Positions 24,539 to 31,052 of a DNA stretch of 64,000 nucleotides are shown in pieces. Positions within the stretch are counted from its first letter, which is position 1. Each line of letters begins with the position of its first letter. Origin of the DNA: an uncultured bacterium (lineage in GTDB: Bacteria; Bacteroidota; Bacteroidia; Bacteroidales; Bacteroidaceae); NCBI GenBank assembly GCA_945829425.1, contig CALZUQ010000001.1:62001-126000 (forward strand), given 5' to 3'. A program made the translations under genes and the position numbers. The notes beneath the pieces were generated by a model. The model did no database searches. It was not told the DNA's origin and was given only the letters and a program-made list of their open reading frames with translations.

Positions 24539-25753
24539 ATGCGTAATATATTCAGAAATATAATGATACTCGTACTCTCTTCATTTGCCATTGCCCTCCA
24601 TGCACAGAAGGCGGAGATTTCTGAAGCAAAGGGATATATGAAGAGCAACACGAACCTCGACAAAGCAGAGAGCCTCATACGTAAGGTGATGGCGATGCCG
24701 GAGGAAAAGGACGAGATACGTCATTATGTCATGCTCACGGAGGTACTGAAAAAGCAGTACGCCAACAGCAATGAGAAGCTGTACCTGCGACAGCTCTCCG
24801 ACACCGCGTCGATATTCCCTATACTTCGGAAGATGTTCGTTGCTTATGAGGCTTTGGATTCTATGGATGCAGTGCCTGACAAGAACGGAAAGGTGAAGAT
24901 AAGATATAGGAAGAAAAACGCGGAATATCTCAACCTCCTGCGACCGAACCTATTCACGGGAGGGATATTCTCGGCACAGAAGAAAAACTATGCAGAGACA
25001 TATGCCTGCATGGATATGTACCTCGACGCGGCACGACAGCCGCTGTTCACGGAATACCAATACTCTGAGCGTGACACCCTGCAGCCTGTGGCGGCATATT
25101 GGGCCACCGTGGCGGCACGTAAGCAGAAAGAGTATTCGCTCATGATGAAATATGCCGACATGGCACAACAGAACAAAGACAACGCACCGCTCATCCTCGC
25201 CATGCTCCACGAGGCGTTCATAGAGAACAATGAAGGGGAAAAGGCGGTGACATTCCTAAGGAAAGGCTTTGAGGAATACCCTGAGTTTCCGTATTTCTTC
25301 CCACGCCTCGTAGACTACTATGCCACGAAAAACGCTATGGACTCCGTAGCCGTAATTGTCGATAGAGCAATGTCTCTCGAACCGGGGAATATGTTCTACC
25401 GCCTTGCGAAGAACAACCTCCAGCTTAACCTCGGACAGTACGACGAATGTATCGCACTCGGCGACTCCCTAATACATAACAACGACCAGAACGCCGAGGC
25501 ATACTATAACGTCGGCTCTTCATACTTCAACAAAGCTCTCGTGCGCGACAAGCAACGTACAAACATCAGCACAAAGCGTAAAGAGGTCAACGCACTCTAC
25601 GAGAAAGCTTTGCCATACATAGAGCGATACCGCACGTTGAACCAAAAAGACCATAAACGGTGGGCACCAATGCTCTATACCATATACCTTAACCTCAACA
25701 AAGGAAAGGAGTTTGAGGAAATCGATGAGTTGTTAAAAAAGAGAGAAAATTAG
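24539..25753 (+). CDS. Secreted tetratricopeptide-repeat protein, second copy
   Basis: This 404-residue protein has a signal peptide (NIMILVLSSFAIALHAQ) and repeated helical pairs. Examples are MKYADMAQQNKDNAPLILAMLHEAFIENNEGEKAVTFLRKGFEEYP and QYDECIALGDSLIHNNDQNAEAYYNVGSSYFNKAL. It shares with its upstream neighbour the same order of elements, including an (R)YRKKNA(E/G) segment, a passage where mid-chain Tyr-Ala residues alternate (YAETYACMDMYLDAARQPLF against YSGAMKYFGAFVETRNDALF) and a C-terminal TPR tail. I read the two as an old tandem duplication. The role is unknown; periplasmic scaffold is the safest statement. The serC promoter follows. Confidence 0.76.
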   Translation: MRNIFRNIMILVLSSFAIALHAQKAEISEAKGYMKSNTNLDKAESLIRKVMAMPEEKDEIRHYVMLTEVLKKQYANSNEKLYLRQLSDTASIFPILRKMFVAYEALDSMDAVPDKNGKVKIRYRKKNAEYLNLLRPNLFTGGIFSAQKKNYAETYACMDMYLDAARQPLFTEYQYSERDTLQPVAAYWATVAARKQKEYSLMMKYADMAQQNKDNAPLILAMLHEAFIENNEGEKAVTFLRKGFEEYPEFPYFFPRLVDYYATKNAMDSVAVIVDRAMSLEPGNMFYRLAKNNLQLNLGQYDECIALGDSLIHNNDQNAEAYYNVGSSYFNKALVRDKQRTNISTKRKEVNALYEKALPYIERYRTLNQKDHKRWAPMLYTIYLNLNKGKEFEEIDELLKKREN

Positions 25754-25780
25754 CAAAATGTCATAATAACGTGCAAAAGA

Positions 25781-25812
25781 TTTGCAAAATACAATTATAT
25801 TGCTTACCTTTG
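25781..25812 (+). promoter_or_regulatory. Promoter of serC-serA
   Basis: TTTG at 25781-25784 and TACCTTTG at 25805-25812 are 20 nt apart, nearly ideal for this phylum. The predicted start near 25818 excludes the upstream in-frame start at 25782 and fixes translation at 25848. Confidence 0.8.
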
Positions 25813-25847
25813 CGCTCAAAATAACAAACCTATCAAATATTTTTGAC

Positions 25848-26915
25848 ATGAAGAAGTACAACTTTAATGCAGGACCTTCTATACTACCTCGCGAGGTGAT
25901 AGAACAGACAGCACAAGCCTGCCTTGACTTTGATAACTCAGGGCTTTCACTCATGGAGATAAGCCACAGAGCAAAGAATTTCCAGCCTATAGTAGATGAA
26001 GCAGTGGCTCTCTTCAAAGAGCTCCTGAACATTCCGGAGGGATATTCCGTTCTCTTCCTTGGAGGAGGTGCTTCACTGGAATTCTGTATGATACCATATA
26101 ACTTCCTTGAGAAGAAAGCAGCATACCTCAACACAGGCGTGTGGGCTACAAAAGCTGAGAAGGAAGCGAAGCTATTCGGAGAAGTTGTAGAAATCGCAAG
26201 TTCTAAGGACAAGAACTTCACATATATACCACGTGACTATGTCATACCGGCTGATGCGGACTATCTCCACATCACGACAAACAACACCATCTATGGCACA
26301 GAGCTGCGTGAGGACATCGACTCTCCGATACCTCTCATAGCGGATATGTCGTCAGACATTCTCTCTCGCCCGGTTGACGTAAGCAAATACACCATGATAT
26401 ACGGTGGAGCACAGAAGAACCTCGCCATGGCGGGACTGACATTCGTCATAATCAAAGAGGACGCACTCGGAAAAGTGAGCCGTCAGATACCTACCATGCT
26501 CGACTACCGCACACACATCAAGAAGGGTTCAATGTTCAACACTCCTCCTGTCGTGCCGATATACTCCGCTCTCATGAACCTCCGTTACATAAAGGCACAT
26601 GGTGGCGTGGAGGCTATGGCAGAACTGGCACAGAAACGTGCTGACATCGTTTACGCTGAGATAGACCGTAACAAACTCTTCGTAGGAACGGCAGAGAAGG
26701 ACAGCCGCTCGCTCATGAACATAACGTTCGTGCTGAAAGAGGAATATAAAGACCTTCAGGACGAGTTCCTCGCCTTCGCAACGTCAAAGGGCATGGTGGG
26801 TGTAAAGGGACACCGCGACGTGGGAGGCTTCCGAGCTTCATGCTACAACGCTATGAGCATAGAGGGCTGCGAGGCACTGGTAAAGTGCATGCAGGAGTTT
26901 GAGGCTATGCATTAA
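25848..26915 (+). CDS. serC: Phosphoserine aminotransferase
   Basis: From ATG 25848 the product is 355 residues and starts [20 protein letters not shown], the standard SerC opening. Other family marks are [24 protein letters not shown], the pyridoxal-phosphate lysine in [12 protein letters not shown], and [17 protein letters not shown] at the end. It transfers an amino group from glutamate to 3-phosphohydroxypyruvate in serine synthesis and can serve the homologous pyridoxal step. serA follows after 24 nt under the same promoter, so both enzymes of the first two serine steps are made together. The start is chosen because the promoter lies between it and any upstream ATG. Confidence 0.95.
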   Translation: MKKYNFNAGPSILPREVIEQTAQACLDFDNSGLSLMEISHRAKNFQPIVDEAVALFKELLNIPEGYSVLFLGGGASLEFCMIPYNFLEKKAAYLNTGVWATKAEKEAKLFGEVVEIASSKDKNFTYIPRDYVIPADADYLHITTNNTIYGTELREDIDSPIPLIADMSSDILSRPVDVSKYTMIYGGAQKNLAMAGLTFVIIKEDALGKVSRQIPTMLDYRTHIKKGSMFNTPPVVPIYSALMNLRYIKAHGGVEAMAELAQKRADIVYAEIDRNKLFVGTAEKDSRSLMNITFVLKEEYKDLQDEFLAFATSKGMVGVKGHRDVGGFRASCYNAMSIEGCEALVKCMQEFEAMH

Positions 26916-26939
26916 TAAGCTATCTTAAAGAAGAAAGAC

Positions 26940-27860
26940 ATGGCAAAAGTATTAATCGCTACAGAGAAACCGTTCGCTCCTGCTGCCGTGGCAGGGATAA
27001 AGAACGAGATAGAGCAGGCGGGAAATGAACTCGTGCTACTGGAAAAATATACTGAGAAGGCACAGCTGCTGCAGGCTGTCGCTGATGTCGACGCGGTGAT
27101 AATACGTTCCGACAAGGTTGACGCTGAGGTGCTTGACGCTGCCAAGCAGCTGAAAATCGTGGTACGCGCCGGAGCAGGCTACGACAACGTGGACCTTGCT
27201 GCGGCAACGGCACATAACGTAGTGGTGGAGAACACACCGGGACAGAACGCCAACGCCGTGGCAGAGCTGGTGCTCGGAATGCTCGTCTTCGGAGTACGTA
27301 ACTTCTACAACGGCAAGGCAGGAACAGAGCTGCTCGGAAAGACGATAGGCATACTCGCCTTCGGAAACGTAGGACGTAACGTGGCACGTATAGCGAAAGG
27401 CTTCGGAATGAACGTCATAGCATACGACGCATACTGCCCGAAAGAGGTCATTGAGGCTGCCGGAGTGACTGCCGTAGACTGTCAGGAGGCTCTCTTCGAA
27501 CAGGCGGACATAGTATCACTGCATATCCCAGCGACAGCAGAGACAAAGCAGTCAATAAACTACGCCCTCGTAAACAAGATGAAGAAAGGCGGCATACTCG
27601 TAAACACCGCACGCAAAGAGGTTATCAACGAGCCGGAGCTCCTCAAGCTCCTCGCAGAACGTACAGACCTGCGTTACCTCACGGACATAAAGCCGGACGC
27701 TGACGCAGAGTTCGCACAGTTTGAAGGACGGTATTTCTCTACACCAAAGAAAATGGGTGCGCAGACAGCAGAGGCAAACACAAACGCCGGAATAGCTGCC
27801 GCAAAGCAGATAAACGCATACTTCAAAGACGGCTGCACAAAGTTCCAGGTAAATAAATAG
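26940..27860 (+). CDS. serA: D-3-phosphoglycerate dehydrogenase, short form with Lys at the catalytic His position
   Basis: This 306-residue enzyme oxidises 3-phosphoglycerate to 3-phosphohydroxypyruvate. The NAD-binding fold is seen in GKTIGILAFGNVGRNVARIAKGFGM. The substrate Arg lies in ILVNTARKEVINE and the acidic partner in the LTDIKPDADAEF region. The usual catalytic His of TPHxG is replaced: the motif reads STPKKMGAQTAEAN. This Lys variant is known from Bacteroidetes and from Entamoeba histolytica PGDH. The protein lacks the C-terminal ACT domain, so it should not be inhibited by serine in the E. coli manner. It is cotranscribed with serC. Confidence 0.93.
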   Translation: MAKVLIATEKPFAPAAVAGIKNEIEQAGNELVLLEKYTEKAQLLQAVADVDAVIIRSDKVDAEVLDAAKQLKIVVRAGAGYDNVDLAAATAHNVVVENTPGQNANAVAELVLGMLVFGVRNFYNGKAGTELLGKTIGILAFGNVGRNVARIAKGFGMNVIAYDAYCPKEVIEAAGVTAVDCQEALFEQADIVSLHIPATAETKQSINYALVNKMKKGGILVNTARKEVINEPELLKLLAERTDLRYLTDIKPDADAEFAQFEGRYFSTPKKMGAQTAEANTNAGIAAAKQINAYFKDGCTKFQVNK

Positions 27861-28004
27861 AGCTGAGAGCTTAGAGCTTGAGGCTTGGGGCTGAGGGCTT
27901 TAGGTTTAGGGCTTAGAGCTGAGAGTTTAGGGCTTAGAGCTGAGAGTTTAGAGCTTAGGGCTTAGGCTTAGAGCTTAGGGCTTAGGCTTTAGGTTTAGGG
28001 CTAA
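27861..28004 (+). repeat. Degenerate GAGCTTAG/GGCTTAGG low-complexity repeat
   Basis: About 140 nt of short words such as GAGCTTAGAGCTT, GAGCTGAGAG and GGGCTTAGG start at the first base after the serA stop. The complementary words (CTCTAAG) form a second block at 28132-28197. The two blocks could pair across the terminator region. No gene is present. Confidence 0.8.
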
Positions 28005-28013
28005 ACAACCTAA

Positions 28014-28037
28014 CAGACGTTTAAGAATAAACGTCTG
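28014..28037 (+). other. Perfect 10-bp hairpin
   Basis: CAGACGTTTA-agaa-TAAACGTCTG is a perfect inverted repeat with a 4-nt loop. It lies between the CTTAG repeat and the serA terminator. It has no T-run and its purpose is unknown. Confidence 0.6.
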
Positions 28038-28077
28038 ACGAGGACGAAAGATAATAATAGCGTTCCCTACATATTTT

Positions 28078-28130
28078 CCACAACCAGTATTCCTCTCCTT
28101 GTAGAGGCGATGTTGGTTGTGGTTTTTTTT
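28078..28130 (+). terminator. Intrinsic terminator of serC-serA
   Basis: CCACAACC (28078-28085) pairs with GGTTGTGG (28115-28122) and is followed by eight Ts. A smaller stem CCTCT...AGAGG sits in the loop. It lies more than 200 nt after the serA stop, so the message would include the repeat block. Confidence 0.85.
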
Positions 28131-28131
28131 G

Positions 28132-28197
28132 TGCTCTAAGCTCTAAGCTCTAAGCTCTAAGCTCTCAGTTCTAAGCCCTCAGCCCTAAGCTCTCATC
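28132..28197 (+). repeat. CTCTAAG low-complexity repeat, inverted relative to 27861-28004
   Basis: Seven-base words CTCTAAG repeat several times and then degrade into CTCAG/CTAAGCCC forms. The orientation is opposite to the block after serA. It ends about 30 nt before the tmRNA promoter. Confidence 0.8.
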
Positions 28198-28224
28198 TAA
28201 TTTTTTCTAAAATTCTTTGTTTTA

Positions 28225-28256
28225 TTTGCATGAATGCTTTTTTTTCTGTACCTTTG
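28225..28256 (+). promoter_or_regulatory. tmRNA promoter
   Basis: TTTG at 28225-28228 and TACCTTTG at 28249-28256 are 20 nt apart. The predicted start near 28262 leaves a precursor leader of about 19 nt before the mature 5' end at 28281. Confidence 0.8.
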
Positions 28257-28280
28257 CAACCTATTTCATATACTTCTCAA

Positions 28281-28678
28281 GGGGCTGACTGGATTTGACA
28301 GCGGGTAGAAGCGGTATGTAAGCATGTGGAGCTGAGATGGTAAGCTCCTTAATCTCTGCTATCAAAAATTTATCTGGCGAAACAAATTACGCTCTCGCTG
28401 CCTAATCGAAGTACAGTAGATTACTGGCTTTATCCCGGCACAAGGTGCTGGGACGAGACATCGCTCAGAAGCTCTTGTTCCGAGGCGTCTGGTATAGCGG
28501 TGTAGGAATATCGGGAATAGTCCGTGTGTAAGCCCTGTGCCACGGATGAAGCTTTAAGGGATAAGGCACCAGTTGGTGGTCCAGGTCTTGCTGATGCCCG
28601 ACAATGAAGGCTGGAATAAACATGTAGAAAGCGTATTGGTTCCCTGTTTGGACGAGGGTTCGATCCCCTCCAGCTCCA
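28281..28678 (+). ncRNA. ssrA: Transfer-messenger RNA (tmRNA)
   Basis: The RNA starts GGGGCTGACTGGATTTGACA and ends with a T-arm and acceptor (GGTTCGATCCCCTCCAGCTCCA), and the two ends pair as GGGGCTG/CAGCTCC. The encoded CCA is at 28676-28678. The resume codon is GGC at 28376. The tag reads (A)GETNYALAA and stops at TAA 28403-28405. The internal pseudoknot region follows. tmRNA with SmpB rescues stalled ribosomes and tags the unfinished protein for proteolysis. The tag sequence is the form seen in Bacteroidetes and supports the taxonomic call. It has its own promoter and terminator. Confidence 0.97.
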
Positions 28679-28695
28679 CGCACATTTTTTCTCCG

Positions 28696-28741
28696 CGGAC
28701 TTGCTGTTAAGGCACACAACCTTACGCAAGCCCGTTTTTTT
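28696..28741 (+). terminator. tmRNA terminator
   Basis: CGGaCTTGC-tgtt-AAGG pairs with CCTT-ac-GCAAGcCCG around ACACA, and a run of seven Ts follows. It begins 17 nt after the mature tmRNA end. Confidence 0.85.
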
Positions 28742-28745
28742 AAAC

Positions 28746-28838
28746 CTTAACCTTAACCTTGACCTTAACTTTTAGCTTAGAGAGATGAGCTTAGAGCTTA
28801 GAGAGATGAGCTTAGAGCTTAGAGAAAAGAGCATAAAG
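28746..28838 (+). repeat. CCTTAA and GCTTAGAG low-complexity repeats
   Basis: A CCTTAA/CCTTGA array (28746-28769) passes into AGCTTAGAG-AGATG repeats to about 28838. The first 24 nt are identical to 39627-39650, next to the giant gene. From 28839 to 28906 the sequence is AT-rich with no feature that I can support. Confidence 0.75.
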
Positions 28839-28906
28839 AGAAAATAAAAATCAGAAAAAATCTTATCCTTGTAGTAAAAGACACCCTCACCACGTCAAAA
28901 GAATAA

Positions 28907-29112
28907 AGGTAGGTTCTATAAATTAGCTTTGATGGGTTTTTGCTCTATCTTCGAGCAGATTTCTTTGTAAAGGTGAAGCAGCATAGCGAACTATGGTGCA
29001 AGACCTTACAAAGAAAGATGCCGAAGAGAGTGTGAAAGACCGCAAAGGTAATTCCTCAAAGAATTGTAATTATTAGAACCTACCTAAAGGTTGGGAAAAA
29101 AAGACCCCACCT
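28907..29112 (+). promoter_or_regulatory. Structured leader of the sigma-factor gene, related to the gyrA leader
   Basis: AGGTAGGTTCTATAAATTA (28907-28925) pairs with 29067-29085 at 17 of 19 positions. Compared with gyrA the helix has GGTAGG/CCTACC in place of GGTGGG/CCCACC, a two-sided change. Inside are TCTTCG/CGAAGA, then a long helix TTTCTTTGTAAaGGT/ACCTTACAAAGAAA capped by GCAnCATAG-cgaa-CTATGGTGC. GAGCAGA sits at the same relative place as in gyrA. A further hairpin AGGTtGGG/CCCcACCT covers 29088-29112. The leader ends 81 nt (closing stem) before the start codon. Confidence 0.65.
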
Positions 29113-29134
29113 AATAAATATCCACTTTTACTCC

Positions 29135-29156
29135 GGCGGGAAAGACAGGAACCGCC
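29135..29156 (+). promoter_or_regulatory. Gene-proximal hairpin before the sigma factor
   Basis: GGCGG-gaaagacaggaa-CCGCC is followed by AAAA and then, 9 nt further, by the ATG. It has the same layout as the GGTGGG...CCCACC hairpins but with C-G pairs exchanged for T-A. Confidence 0.55.
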
Positions 29157-29165
29157 AAAACGACA

Positions 29166-29648
29166 ATGAATATCACTGAACAGGAGTTTTCACAGCTCGT
29201 AAGAAAAAACAAAAGCACGATATATACCGTGTGCTACATGTTCTCCAAAGACCAGGACGAGGTGGCAGACCTCTTCCAGGAGGTGCTGATAAAGCTATGG
29301 TCGGGAATAAAGACCTTCGAGAACAAAAGCGACATAAAGACATGGATATACCGCGTGGCGTTGAACACCTGCATAAGCATAGACAGGAAAAAGAAAAAGA
29401 AGAACAAGGCGGAGCTGTCCATGGACATCAACCTCTTCACCGACAAAGACAACGACACGGAACAGGTGAACATCCTTCACCGGCGCATAAGTCGCCTGCA
29501 ACCGCTCGACAGAGCCATCGTGCTGCTGTGGCTTGAGAGCATACCGTACGACGAGATAGGCTCTATAATAGGCATCTCGGCGAAAAACGTCTCGGTACGT
29601 CTCGTACGCATACGACAGCAGCTCAGGAACATGACAGAAGAAGAATAA
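29166..29648 (+). CDS. ECF-type RNA polymerase sigma factor
   Basis: The 160-residue protein contains sigma region 2 (STIYTVCYMFSKDQDEVADLFQEVLIKLW, with the DLxQEV core contact motif) and region 4 (LDRAIVLLWLESIPYDEIGSIIGISAKNVSVRLVRIRQQL, helix-turn-helix for the -35 element). They are joined by a short Lys-rich linker (DRKKKKKNKAE). Regions 1.1 and 3 are missing, as in ECF sigmas. These factors turn on small regulons in response to envelope or nutrient signals and are usually held by a membrane anti-sigma factor. The next gene encodes a membrane protein and may fill that role. Targets are unknown. Confidence 0.9.
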   Translation: MNITEQEFSQLVRKNKSTIYTVCYMFSKDQDEVADLFQEVLIKLWSGIKTFENKSDIKTWIYRVALNTCISIDRKKKKKNKAELSMDINLFTDKDNDTEQVNILHRRISRLQPLDRAIVLLWLESIPYDEIGSIIGISAKNVSVRLVRIRQQLRNMTEEE

Positions 29649-29652
29649 CCTC

Positions 29653-29674
29653 TGGCGGAACGCCATTCCCGCCA
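29653..29674 (+). promoter_or_regulatory. Hairpin between sigma factor and membrane partner
   Basis: TGGCGGAA-cgcca-TTcCCGCCA with one bulged C is followed by AAAA and lies 20 nt before the next ATG. There is no T-run. It belongs to the recurrent leader-hairpin set. Confidence 0.55.
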
Positions 29675-29694
29675 AAACAAAATAATTATGCATC

Positions 29695-30312
29695 ATGGAA
29701 ATAAAAGATACACACTGTGAACTGGAGACACTACGCCACCAGATGGAGGTGCTCAAGCGAAAGCTCGACACCCAGGAGATAATAAACGAGAGTCTCATAA
29801 AGGAGTCTATGAAAAAGAAGATGTCATGGATAAGGAAATACGTCTTCTTCCAGATGTGGCTGATACCCGTCGTCGCCGTGATGTGGTTCGGCATAGTATA
29901 TTTCATGCACATATCATGGTGGAGCTACATATTCCTCGTTGCCATGTGCTGCATAGACGTATGGTATGACTACGTCATAAACGTCAAGGCGATAACGGAC
30001 GAAGACTATAACCGCAGCAACCTCATAGAGATGGTGCAGAAACTCACGGCGATGAAGCGGAAACGAGCACGTCAGATGTATATCACCATACCGCTCCTCA
30101 TTCTTTTCCTCCTTTGGATAGGTTTTGAGGCGTATACAGCCCTCGACACTGACGCGCTCTCCTCGTTCCAGGCCGGCTTTATACGTGGCGGACTCTTCGG
30201 AGGTGCCATAGGTGCCGTCTTCGGCATCCTCTTCGCCATCCGCATCTTCCTCAAGATGCAGAAAACAAACGACGAGGTAATCTCACAAATCAACGAGCTG
30301 CAAAAAGAATAA
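29695..30312 (+). CDS. Membrane protein with N-terminal coiled coil, possible anti-sigma partner
   Basis: This 205-residue protein starts with a cytoplasmic coiled-coil (THCELETLRHQMEVLKRKLDTQEIINESL), then two adjacent membrane helices (about 49-95, QMWLIPVVAVMWFGIVYFMH and WSYIFLVAMCCIDVWY). A charged loop follows, then two more helices (about 128-185, ITIPLLILFLLWIGFEA and GGLFGGAIGAVFGILFAI) and a short coiled tail. It has no zinc-binding anti-sigma motif and no FecR-like domain. It follows the sigma gene after 46 nt, and sigma plus membrane partner is the normal pair for ECF regulation. An anti-sigma role is inferred from position only. I do not recognise the family. Confidence 0.7.
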   Translation: MEIKDTHCELETLRHQMEVLKRKLDTQEIINESLIKESMKKKMSWIRKYVFFQMWLIPVVAVMWFGIVYFMHISWWSYIFLVAMCCIDVWYDYVINVKAITDEDYNRSNLIEMVQKLTAMKRKRARQMYITIPLLILFLLWIGFEAYTALDTDALSSFQAGFIRGGLFGGAIGAVFGILFAIRIFLKMQKTNDEVISQINELQKE

Positions 30313-30317
30313 GGTCT

Positions 30318-30386
30318 GGTCATAGCTTATCCCTTGCCTTAGTCATAGCTTATCCCTTGCCTTGGTCATAGCTTATCCCCTGCCTT
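30318..30386 (+). repeat. Three 23-nt tandem repeats
   Basis: The unit starts GGTCATAGCTTATCCC and is repeated three times head to tail (30318, 30341, 30364) with two differences in all. It begins 6 nt after the stop of the membrane-protein gene. No internal pairing is evident. Confidence 0.85.
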
Positions 30387-30460
30387 ATCCATTATTAAGC
30401 TGATAGCATTTTAGTTGTTTTGAAATAAGAATTTGTAGAGCTTGGCGTTATTACAAGCAG

Positions 30461-30517
30461 AAGAAGCCCCGCCTTTGTTCCCTCCTTTTTTGGGGGGGAA
30501 TAAAGGCGGGGCTTCTT
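30461..30517. terminator. Very strong bidirectional hairpin
   Basis: AAGAAGCCCCGCCTTT (30461-30476) is complementary over 16 bp to 30502-30517, and the loop adds TTCCCTCC against GGGGGGGAA. It is followed by a long pyrimidine tract. It can terminate the sigma-factor unit. The stem is longer than any other terminator in the window. Confidence 0.75.
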
Positions 30518-31052
30518 GTCCTTCCTTTTTTTCCTCCCTTTCTCCCTTTCTTCTCCTGTCCCTTTCGTCCTTTTGTCCTTTTTTCTTGTCCCTTTTTCTT
30601 GTTCTCTAAGCCGGTGCGTGTGGCGTCAGCCGCGCCTCAGTCCTGTTGTTAACGTTAACAGCGGAGAAAACTATGCAAACGACAAAACCCTCCCATGCCT
30701 GAAAATACTGTAAGCCCACCGCCTTTCCCTCCCCGTCGCCCTTCCTTTTTCCTGCCTTAAACAGCAAACCCCGCTCCCTCCCTTCCTCCTCCTTTTGATT
30801 TATATCATCTCCTTCCCTCCCTCCTCCCTCCCTTTTCTTCATGCCGTAACCATAAAATGCAAATATTTTGCTATAAAACACACTCTAAAATGAAACAAAA
30901 GTTAATTGGGGGGGGTATTGTGTCAAATGAGGTTAAATATCATTTATTTTTACGTGTTTGTTGAAATGTTTGGTATAACTTTGCCATACGTAAAGTTGAA
31001 GCGGCTGTAAAAACCCTTCCTCTTTCAGCAAAAGTACTTTTCAAAGTTATAT
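30518..31052 (+). other. Polypyrimidine tracts and palindrome upstream of the fimbria operon
   Basis: This stretch contains no gene. On the plus strand it is almost pure C/T from 30511 to 30605 and again from about 30721 to 30840. Between them is the perfect palindrome TGTTAACGTTAACA (30647-30660). A run of eight Gs is at 30908-30915. The fimbria promoter follows at 30957-30983. Confidence 0.6.
30957..30983 (+). promoter_or_regulatory. Likely promoter of the fimbria operon
   Basis: TAACTTTG at 30976-30983 matches the -7 consensus, and TTTG at 30957-30960 is upstream, but the 15-nt gap is short. The leader to the ATG at 31053 would be about 65 nt. Confidence 0.5.

Noticed and set aside
28014..28060. 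Possible hammerhead ribozyme (CTGACGAG...CGAAA after a hairpin)
   Set aside because: The core words are present by chance. The CTG is itself paired in the 10-bp stem, stem II would be a single base pair, and no UH cleavage site stands before the stem I strand.
28430..28729. Open frames on the minus strand across the tmRNA 3' half (about 84-99 codons)
   Set aside because: They are antisense to tmRNA; the WRGSNPRP/GGDRTLVQTG type of peptide is a well-known false call from tRNA-like 3' ends.
30606..30881. Minus-strand frame rich in Arg, Gly and Glu
   Set aside because: It is a reading of the polypurine strand opposite the C/T tracts and has no protein-like composition.
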